The translations under genes and the position numbers were made by a program. The notes beneath the pieces were generated by a model that did not search any database, had not been told where the DNA came from, and worked only from the letters and a program-made list of their open reading frames with translations. From Amorphophallus konjac (Eukaryota; Streptophyta; Magnoliopsida; Alismatales; Araceae), in the NCBI GenBank assembly GCA_022559845.1, contig CM040123.1:315995933-316059932 (forward strand): a stretch of 64,000 nucleotides of DNA, read 5' to 3'. This document shows, piece by piece, positions 55,330 through 64,000 of this stretch. Each line of letters begins with the position of its first letter. Positions within the stretch are counted from its first letter, which is position 1.

Positions 55330-57939
55330 ATGGGCACGCTTGCATTAGAATTCTCATCGGATCGTTCCATGCATTATCCACCTCCCATTGTCATTGAGTC
55401 TACAGACCAAAAAGCCCCAATTCCCATCATATCCCAAGCATACCTACCTAATGGGAGCCCCACAGAAATTGACTTCATCTACATGGTAGAAGATAATTGG
55501 GTATCCCCCGACATTGTAGCCACCTTCTCTACGACCGGACAAATTGTGCACAATGGAGACCTAGTCTTCATTGAATTCCATAAAAGGTTTGGAGAGACCA
55601 AATACTTTGATGGAGCTTGGTGTCAAATTGGAACTTTGGAAGGCCCTTGCATAATCCTAGGGAAACAATGGCTTGATGAACGGAATACCACCTTCCACCC
55701 ATTGCGTTGGTCTTGCCTACTTCATCCCCCACATCTCCCGGGAGCCTATGGTTTCAACAACCTTTTGTTCCCTCACCCACCGGGGCCCCATACCCGGCCA
55801 CCATGCCCTCTCAACCCACTTCGAAGAATGAACAAGGTCATGAGTGAACATGAGGAAAACCCGGCCCACAAGACCAAATCCCCGAGATTGGACACCAATC
55901 TAAATCCCTTCCCCACATTCAAGGAAATTCATACTCCTATCAATAAGGAAGAAGGACATCAACTCATCCCCGTCCAAACAAACACATACCTCCCCAAACC
56001 ACTCAATCTCATGCAAAAGGTGGTGACCCTAGGAGAACTCATCATCAAATGGCTCAAGCAAAATCCCATCCCTCATACCTTGTACTTTCAAAACCCAACC
56101 ATGGAGCATCCTTTCCAATTAGCACCCATTAACTCCTATCACACCACATTCCAATCCTACTATGAGGTAAATAGTTGGGATGATCTCATCAAGGGTTTAG
56201 AATGGCAACTAAAGTTGACTTGCTTATTGACCATAGGAGAGGCCCACCCAAGAAGACTTAGTCTCATCCACCCATGTGTTGGTTCTATCACCTCAGTCTA
56301 CACCATTGGTTGCTACACTAGTGACCTCCTTCTCATTCTCCCCATGGATGAAGAACCCATCATGGTCCACTCCACTACCATTAAGATCCCAAGTACCTTG
56401 ACCGACTAGCCCACTAAAGATCTTGGTCCAGTTACCTTGGGGAAGGATGACCCACCATGCGTGGACCATGTGGACATAGAGTTCCTTCCTCTAGGAAGCT
56501 CAGTCCATGACCCCTTTGATCCCTTCCAATGGGAGTCTAGGTACCCATGTAATACACCCACCTTACCCACAACTCCCCTTTCCCTACCCCAACCAACCAT
56601 GTTGGACCAAGAACACCTCTTCCAAGACTTGGGCCACACAAAGGGAACCATCACCATAGACAACATATGCCTAGGAAGCAAAGAAGACCCCCTCTCCATA
56701 ATGCCCACCTTCCTAGATCCTTTTGACCCTTTCACATGGAAGTTCAAAGGCCATCCCACACCCATACACATGGAAGTCATCTTTGGGAAAGGAATGCATA
56801 AGTCTTGGCATAACACATCACTTGGCATGATTCATAAGACGGGTCCATTCATTCACAACACCCACATGTCAAGTAGGAAGCATGAATGGACCATTTTTGG
56901 ATGTAATGGTCCACCTCCATTCATCATGAGTCTTAAGCATGAGAGTTCCATATTCGGATGTAATGGGCCACCGTCATTCATCATAAGTCTTAAACATGAT
57001 AGGAGCATTCACGGATGTCCGGGTCCCCCGGCACTCATCACACCCATACATGAAAGGGACACATATGGATGCCCCGGCCCTCCCTCACTTCACATTAGTC
57101 ATACACATGTCAAAGGCATCTATGGATGTCCGGGTCCCCCGATATTTATCACCACTTTGCATGATAGGGCCACCTACGGGTGCCCCGACCCACCTAGGTT
57201 GACCGAAGTCTACACTGCATCATTACATGATAGGTCTACTTTTGGTTGCCCCGGTCCCCCTTTGCATACCACACACTTCCCACCCACACCGCACCGTAGC
57301 TCAAGGCATACTCATTCAAGCAAGCATCTAGCAATGGGCGGTGAGGGTCGTAATAAGCGGGCAAAAACTCACGAGTGGCACTTCGAATTCCAAGAAGGCA
57401 ACCTCACGATGGTGGTTTTGGAATGGCTCTACCTTAGGGCCACCTCCAAATCGAGGGCACGAGGACTTGGACCTTCCATGTTCCAAGTGGCTTTGGCAAC
57501 CTGGCTTATGGGTTGGATTTACTCATGGGATTTTGGGATATACCTCACTTTTCATGTAACGGATCTAGCACCCTCTAAGGGCACCGCGGTAGATCCTAGT
57601 AAGCACCTTGAGCCTACCCCCATCTTTGTGAGCGACACCCTCAGAGAGCTTCCACATAACAACTTGAGAGCCCGACGTGTGCACACGGAGGCAATACTGG
57701 GCAAGCAAGGTACTATCATCGGCAAGAGGGTGTGTCCAAGCCACCTTGAGGAGTTGAAGCGTCGTCCCCTGGTTGCGAACGTGAGGTTGAGTTTGGAGGT
57801 TGAAGCTTGCTCGGAGTTGCGTCGGAGGACCTCTTCTCCCCCCGGTGGACTCATACTCGACGGAGTCGAGTTCTTTGCACCCCAGGAGTATGATGAGAAC
57901 ATCACCTCCTATTTCATCAGGCATGGTCTAGTCATTTAA
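55330..57939 (+). pseudogene. N5 ORF: N-family protein, one in-frame stop
   Basis: Starts at ATG 55330. Open to TAG 56407-56409, then open in the same frame to 57939, reading 49 nt into LTR-X1. Same architecture as N1: degenerate retropepsin-like start (PIISQAYLPNGSPTEIDF to CIILGKQWLDERN; the loop reads IYMVEDNWVSPDIV), Pro-rich middle, two DPFQWE/DPFTWK motifs, about eight repeats with GC(P/N)GPP (about 56880-57270) and a decayed integrase-tail region (FEFQEGNLTMVV, about 57390). Only one stop in 870 codons. Whether read-through or a restored copy elsewhere exists is unknown. Confidence 0.75.
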
Positions 57940-60290
57940 TTTTGAGTCCTATGTAATTTTTATTTGAGTCATTGATGTAATTTTCATTTTATTTGAGTCA
58001 TTTCCCTAGGTCTAGCATTTATTTTCCTATGTTTGAGTGTCATTAGATTGTGTAATGTGCTAATTGGGCCCATTTCTTTGGGCTTGGCCCAATGAGCTCT
58101 CCTACCCCTTCGGTTATTTGTCAATGAGGCTTTTGTCAGGGTCTTTTGTAGAAATGTGGGTTTCCTATATATAGGACCCCATTTCCTCCATTTGAACTTA
58201 ATCAATCAATGAATCAATCAATGAAAAATGCCATTTGAGAGTCCAAAGCTTAGTTTAGTGGAGTGATTCCAACATTTCTTGGGTGAGATGCCCTAGGGGA
58301 GAGATTCCCCACCCTTCCCTCTCTTAATCTCTCTTTTTCACTCCACTTTCTCTCTCCTCAACACCCAATTCCGAATTTGCTTCTCTCTCCTCCCTTCCCC
58401 AACCACCTCCACTAGCTACCCACCTCATTTAAGACCCTCCACTTCTCCAAGCCACCATTACTCCACCCCCTAGTCCCAAGGGAGCTTCCACCAATCCTAG
58501 CTCCACCTCCCAACCCCCAACTACCCCACCCACTTCCCCAAGCACCCTTCCCACTACCCCAAGCACCCATTCCCTTCCCCAACACAACTCTTCCCATTCC
58601 CAAAGCCCCACTAACCACATTAGTCCATTTTCAAATTTTGGAGAAAGATCTCTCCTTCTCTCTTCCCCACCCATCCCAAATTCGTAGCTCCCCTCTCACC
58701 CACTGCAAACACCACCTTCTAGACCCCATTCTCCCTCATACACACCTTGGAACACCCCCTCCAAGACCCCCTTACAACCAGGGGTCACTCCTACACTCAT
58801 CCACCCCCATTTCCCCTTCCACATACCCCATTCCCCCCCGTCATCTTCAACCTACAGTTTCAGTTGCAGATCAGAAGAAGAGTACCGACTTGCAGAGGTG
58901 ACCACGGCTTCCTCCGGGCGATTATGAAGGCCCAAGATACATCCGTGGAAGCGTCTGCCTGTCCTCTTCGACACCAAAGTGGTTTCGTCTTCATCGGAGC
59001 TCGGGGCTATCCAGGAACTCCGTTCTCCCACGACTGCGCGGAACCCTCCCTGCCAAGCATCAGAACCTGAGAGATCACTCTTCCACGACGAACCCTAGCG
59101 GATTCAGGCTGAAGCCCCTTCATCAAAGTTCTTCCTCTACTAGTCTTCTTCCAAGATCAAGAAACAGAACCTCATTCGGCTGCCGGAGGAAGGAGTTACG
59201 AATTTTCTCCCCCGAGCTCTCTAGTTCTGTCTCCTGCTGTCTACTCCGACCAGTGCCAACTCTTCAGGATACACCGACCGCCCTCGACCTCTGATTGCAG
59301 CCCCATTACCTTCGGCTGAAAGCTACTTTGACCACGAAGACGTCACCGCCAGTTTCGTGCTGATCGGAGTTCGGGAGAGTGCGTGGCGTCCTCTGCAACC
59401 TGCTGCCAGAAGTCTGCAACTGTGGATCAGAAAACCTCATGTCCTGTTCCAACCTCTGCTCCGGTCAGCCACGCTCTCAGAAGAAATTCACAAAAATCTG
59501 AAGCGTTCCTGTACCTGTTACGAAGCTTTTGCCGCCAGTCTCGCTATCGGAAAAATTCGTGAGAAGGATCTACGGTCATTACACCGCCCCACTATCCCTG
59601 TTCGCAGATAACCGGCAGATTCGGCATCCACACTCAACCGACATTCTTTACCTTATTTTCCCCACCCCGCTTGGCCGGCTGAAGGCCCCACCCTGCGTGG
59701 TGGTAGTTTTGATTGTAAAACCTTAATCCCCACCCCAAGAACCCCCCCCCCCTTGCATGGGGTGTAGTGCATGTAACTTACAATTTCAGGTTGAAGCTTC
59801 TCCGGCGCGGCGTGCGGGTAAGCCCACGCTTCCTCGCTCGCCCTCGTCTCCGACCGGGATCGGTGTCTTCACACCGACTAGGTGAGCCACTGCACACTCC
59901 TCTTTGTTGAAATTTCCTTGCTTGAGTAGTATTGTATCTTAGTGCCGTCGGTGGTAAGTGGAGTGCCCGAACTCAAATTTGCTTGTGAATGAATGATTAC
60001 CGCGGGTGAGTTGTGAGTGAACCGTTAATACCCACGCCCACGGCGTGCTGGCCGTCTATGAGAGTGGACATCCTAGGACCCTTGAGAGGTCCAATCCTAA
60101 GCTAGCCAACCCTCGGAGCAGCAAGGGCCCGTCCCGGACCCTCACCACTATCACCGGTTTGCCTACGGGCACAAGAGTGCGCTTAGCGGGTGAGTCCGCC
60201 CGAGTAAAGTCACCGGTTCGTGCGTTGGTTGCTTGCTAGGTCCAAGGGTCATTTGATCATGTGAAGAACCCCCTAGGTCGTGTCACATCA
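57891..60290 (+). repeat. LTR-X1 (2400 bp)
   Basis: TGATGAGAACATCACC start directly after CCCAGGAGTA, GTGTCACATCA end. Two TGAGTCA motifs (57965-57971, 57994-58000) and TATATATA at 58166-58173. A subfamily relative of N1's LTR. In position it is the 3' LTR of the N5 interior. Confidence 0.92.
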
Positions 60291-60294
60291 AGTA
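60291..60294 (+). other. 4-bp spacer AGTA between LTR-X1 and LTR-X2
   Basis: LTR-X elements normally have AGTGGTATC after the 5' LTR and GGAGTA before the 3' LTR. AGTA is what remains if the interior is lost by joining at the shared AGT, so this looks like a complete internal deletion between two LTRs. Confidence 0.7.
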
Positions 60295-62679
60295 TGATGA
60301 GAACATCACCTCCTATTTCATCAGGCATGGTCTAGTCATTTAATTTTGAGTCCTATGTAATTTTTATTTGAGTCATTGATGTAATTTTCATTTTATTTGA
60401 GTCATTTCCCTAGGTCTAGCATTTATTTTCCTATGTTTGAGTGTCATTAGATTGTGTAATGTGCTAATTGGGCCCATTTCTTTGGACTTGGCCCAATTAG
60501 CTCTCCTACCCCTTCGGTTATTTGTCAATGAGGCTTTTGTCAGGGTCTTTTGTAGAAATGTGGGTTTCCTATATATAGGACCCCATTTCCTCCATTTGAA
60601 CTTAATCAATCAATGAATCAATCAATGAAAATGCCATTTGAGAGTCCAAAGCTTAGTTTAGTGGAGTGATTCCAACATTTCTTAGGTGAGATGCCCTAGG
60701 GGAGAGATTCCCCACCCTTCCCTCTCTTAATCTCTCTTTTTCACTCCACTTTCTCTCTCCTCAACACCCAATTCCAAATTTGCTTCTCTCTCCTCCCTTC
60801 CCCAACCACCTCCACTAGCTACCCACCTCATTTAAGACCCTCCACTTCCCCAAGCCACCATTACTCCACCCCCTAGTCCCAAGGGAGCTTCCACCAATCC
60901 TAGCTCCACCTCCCAACCCCCAACTACCCCACCCACTTCCCCAAGCACCCTTCCCACTACCCCAAGCACCCATTCCCTTCCCCAACACAACTCTTCCCAT
61001 TCCCAAAGCCCCACTAACCACATTAGTCCATTTTCAAATTTTGGAGAAAGATCTCTCCTTCTCTCTTCCCCACCCATCCCAAATTCGTAGCTCCCCTCTC
61101 ACCCACTGCAAACACCACCTTCTAGACCCCATTCTCCCTCATACACACCTTGGAACACCCCCTCCAAGACCCCCTTACAACCAGGGGTCACTCCTACACT
61201 CATCCACCCCCATTTCCCCTTCCACATACCCCATTCCCCCCCGTCATCTTCAACCTACAGTTTCAGTTGCAGATCAGAAGAAGAGTACCGACTTGCAGAG
61301 GTGACCACGGCTTCCTCCGGGCGATTCTGAAGGCCCACGTTACATCCGTGGAAGCGTCTGCCTGTCCTCTTCGACATCTTCATCGGAGCTCGGGGCTGTC
61401 CAGGAACTCCGTTCTCCCACGACTGCGCGGAACCCTCCCTGCCAAGCATCAGAACCTGAGAGATCACTCTGCCACGACGAACCCTAGCGGATTCAGGCTG
61501 AAGCCCCTTCATCAAAGTTCTTCCTCTGCTAGTCTTCTTCCAAGATCAAGAAACAGAACCTCATTCGGCTGCCGGAGGAAGGAGTTACAAATTTTCTCCC
61601 CCGAGCTCTCCAGTTCTGTCTCCTGCTGTCTACTCCGACCAGTGCCAACTCTTCAGGGTACACCGACCGCCCTCGACCTCTGATTGCAGCCCCATTACCT
61701 TCGGCTGAAAGCTACTTTGACCACGAAGACGTCACCGCCGGTTTCGTGCTGATCGGAGTTCGGGAGAGTGCGTGGCGTCCTCTGCAACCTGCTGCCAGAA
61801 GTCTGCAACTGTGGATCAGAAAACCTCATGTCCTGTTCCAACCTCTGCTCCGGTCAGCCACGCTCTCAGAAGAAATTCACAAAAATCTGAAGCGTTCCTG
61901 TACCTGTTACGAAGCTTTTGCCGCCAGTCTCGCTATCGGAAAAATTCGTGAGAAGGATCTACGGTCATTACACCGCCCCACTGTCCCTGTTCGCAGATAA
62001 CCGGCAGATTCGGCATCCACACTCAACCGACATTCTTTACCTTATTTTCCCCACCCCGCTTGGCCGGCTGAAGGCCCCACCCTGCGTGGTGGTAATTTTG
62101 ATTGTAACACCTTAATCCCCACCCCAAGAACCCCCCCCCCCTTGCATGGGGTGTAGTGCATGTAACTTACAATTTCAGGTTGAAGCTTCTCCGGCGCGGC
62201 GTGCGGGTAAGCCCACGCTTCCTCGCTCGCCCTCGTCTCCGACCGGGATCGGTGTCTTCACACCGACTAGGTGAGCCACTGCACACTCCTCTTTGCTGAA
62301 ATTTCCTTGCTTGAGTAGTATTGTATCTTAGTGCCGTCGGTGGTAAGTGGAGTGCCCGAACTCAAATTTGCTTGTGAATGAATGATTACCGCGGGTGAGT
62401 TGTGAGTGAACCGTTAATACCCATGCCCTCGGCGTGCTGGCCGTCTATGAGAGTGGACATCCTAGGACCCTTGAGAGGTCCAATCCTAAGCTAGCCAACT
62501 CTCGGAGCAGCAAGGGCCCGTCCCGGACCCTCACCACTATCACCGGTTTGCCTACGGGCACAAGAGTGCGCTTAGCGGGTGAGTCCGCCCGAGTAAAGTC
62601 ACCGGTTCGTGCGTTGGTTGCTTGCTAGGTCCAAGGGTCATTTGATCATGTGAGGAACCCCCTAGGTCATGTCACATCA
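60295..62679 (+). repeat. LTR-X2 (2385 bp)
   Basis: Direct repeat of LTR-X1 with about two dozen substitutions by my count and a 15-bp deletion near 61376. TATATATA at 60570-60577. Followed by AGTGGTATCAGAGC. Confidence 0.92.
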
Positions 62680-62772
62680 AGTGGTATCAGAGCTTAGGGA
62701 ACCAGCCTGTTCTCACAGACTGGGATCTTGAGCTTCTAGGTTCGAGGACGAACCTTCCAAAGTGGAGGGGTT
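62680..62772 (+). other. Second PBS and interior remnant before 3' LTR-Y
   Basis: TGGTATCAGAGC at 62682-62693, then TTAGGGAACCAG and, at the end, TTCGAGGACGAACC and a polypurine tract AAAGTGGAGGGGTT (62759-62772). The latter two are typical of the 3' end of chromovirus interiors. The block is what remains of the original Y interior after a near-complete deletion. Confidence 0.8.
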
Positions 62773-63802
62773 TGATGGAAATCAAGCCAACTATCAAGCC
62801 GGAGCAGATCAAGCAAGTCGGCAGGCCAAAGCTGAAGGCGCTAGCTTTGCCTAGCGCGACCTGGTGAAGGCGCTAGCTTTACCTAGCGCCATCTGAAGAT
62901 GAAGGCGCCAGCCTTCCATAGCGCAACATGAAGAACGTGCTGGGTTTCCCTAGCGCGTTCTCAGGCAGACGGTCAACTGCAGACGCCCCAACTACCCAGC
63001 CCTTGGAACTCCCAATGACTTCAATGTTCGCTGTTTCCCACTGTTGTAATTGATGTTTTAGTGTCGTTTAGGCTTCCCCTTCCCCCTATATATGTACTCC
63101 ATCTCGTTTGATTAAGCAATAGAATGAAAAAAAAATGAATTGAAAGTATAGCATGGCTATCTCTCCCCCCCCAATCTTTGGAATCCCCTCCCCCTCTCCC
63201 CTCTACGGGTGCGATGCCCACGTTCTTCTTCTAATCCTCCCCTTTTCCCCTTCACGGAGGCCGTTCGAAGATCCGGGTGCATCGGCCTTGAGAAGAGGTC
63301 GGGTGTGAGGCCCCATTCGGGCTCCGTTCTTCCTCCACCAACGATCGACGCCCTCCACCCTCGCCAACGACGTTGCTATGGCCACGACGGAGATTGGTTG
63401 CACCGGTCCTGCGATGGGATCGGGTGTGATGCCCCAGCCAAAACCCTACTGATCCTAGCTCGCCCTGCCATGCCCTTTCTCCCTCGTCGCCCACCTCCGT
63501 TCCCACATTCCCTAAGTTATCCTAGCTAGCAATAGGTTAGTTTAATCGATATTTAGGGTCCCCTTGTTTTGTTTAAGATCCCCCCCCGTGTCATATCCAC
63601 TCTCCTATGTGCCCTCCCCTTATGAATCACTCCCCCGAAGTCATCCACGAGCGTCCCTAAGTCCAACTTCATCGTCCGGCTGCTGTCTGAGAAGGCGCCA
63701 TATCGTCCTAGCGCGATCTTCATGAAGGCGCTAGGAACCTATAGCGCGACAATGATCTTAAGGTTGAAGAAGGCCACCCCCTCCCAATCTTGTTTCACAT
63801 CA
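62773..63802 (+). repeat. 3' LTR-Y (1030 bp)
   Basis: TGATGGAAATC start, CACATCA end, then TTCTA. TATA-like TATATATG at 63087-63094. Almost identical to 54251-55282. Confidence 0.95.
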
Positions 63803-63807
63803 TTCTA

Positions 63808-64000
63808 TCATAAAGAATTATGAAGTGGCAACTTAATCAATCTGATTTAATTTTGATGTATACCAACTTTGCCAAATTGAACTCAATGCTCATATCTGAA
63901 TCCAAGTTTTAATAAAAGTGAACCAAATAGTCAGAAAAACACTCAAAAACAATCATCTTTTATCTTACACAAATGATCTCAATTGCTCCTTTGAAAAAAA
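63808..64000 (-). mobile_element. Copia B interior continued to the window edge
   Basis: AT-rich sequence continuing 54250 once N5/Y is removed. No ORF longer than a few codons and no motif I recognise. Confidence 0.6.

Larger units (their letters stand above)
54251..63802 (+). mobile_element. N5/Y: chimeric LTR element (LTR-Y / N-family interior / two LTR-X / LTR-Y)
   Basis: A 9552-bp unit bounded by LTR-Y copies (54251-55282 and 62773-63802) and a 5-bp target duplication TTCTA (54246-54250 and 63803-63807). Inside: PBS, N-family ORF, LTR-X1, a 4-bp spacer, LTR-X2, a second PBS and a 78-bp remnant ending in a polypurine tract. LTR-Y copies differ by only two substitutions and one C-run length. 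LTR-X copies differ by roughly 1 percent plus a 15-bp deletion. So the X pair predates the insertion, and the composite seems to have moved as one unit. Confidence 0.9.

Overview
The window is a plant nuclear repeat nest. I found no cellular gene, tRNA or rRNA gene, and almost every base belongs to a layered stack of LTR retrotransposons. The organism is most likely a seed plant with a large, repeat-rich genome. The evidence is the Tekay/Del and Tat types of Ty3/gypsy element, Copia LTRs with SIRE-like features, priming sites complementary to initiator methionine tRNA, and a 5S-rRNA-bearing LTR of the Cassandra type. I cannot name the species.

Layout, left to right. (1) 1-4689, minus strand: the 5' part of a Tekay-type chromovirus with an unbroken gag-pol frame of at least 1424 codons and a 244-bp LTR containing a 5S rRNA segment. 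It sits inside element 2. (2) 4690-5463 and 32636-36506, minus strand: Tat-lineage element 2 (5' LTR, leader and start of gag), split by (3) 5464-32635, minus strand: Tat-lineage element 1. Element 1 has both LTRs and a CTTCC target duplication. It carries decayed gag-pro-pol with dual RNase H, an antisense coiled-coil ORF and two satellite-like arrays. (4) 21034-28184, plus strand: N1, an element inserted in element 1's gag (duplication ATAGG). It has no reverse transcriptase but an 812-codon open frame. (5) 36507-36791: the end of a Copia LTR that hosts element 2. (6) 36800-44421, plus strand: N3, a relative of N1 whose ORF starts with gag (duplication CCCAT). (7) about 44427-50538, plus strand: element 4, a Tat-type element with LTR, PBS and leader but no coding region, and six consecutive tandem arrays. 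(8) 50539-54250 and 63803-64000, minus strand: a Copia element whose large LTR is full of short-motif arrays, interrupted by (9) 54251-63802, plus strand: chimeric element N5/Y (duplication TTCTA). N5/Y has nearly identical 1.03-kb outer LTRs. Inside are an N-family ORF and two adjacent 2.4-kb LTRs of another subfamily.

The insertion order follows from the duplications: element 4 < Copia A < element 2 < (Tekay element, element 1) < N1, and element 4 < N3, and element 4 < Copia B < N5/Y. That is up to five layers. No set of genes here forms a cellular pathway. The functional theme is retrotransposition. Only the Tekay element looks potentially autonomous. The N elements and element 4 lack RT and integrase cores and would need enzymes from elsewhere.

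The most noteworthy points are: (a) an apparently intact autonomous chromovirus with a Cassandra-type 5S LTR; (b) the N family, with a long conserved ORF made of degenerate protease-like or gag modules, Pro-rich and CPGPP repeats and an integrase C-terminal tail, without RT; (c) the Y-X-X-Y chimera that seems to have transposed as a unit; and (d) the unusual motif arrays in element 4 and in the Copia LTR.
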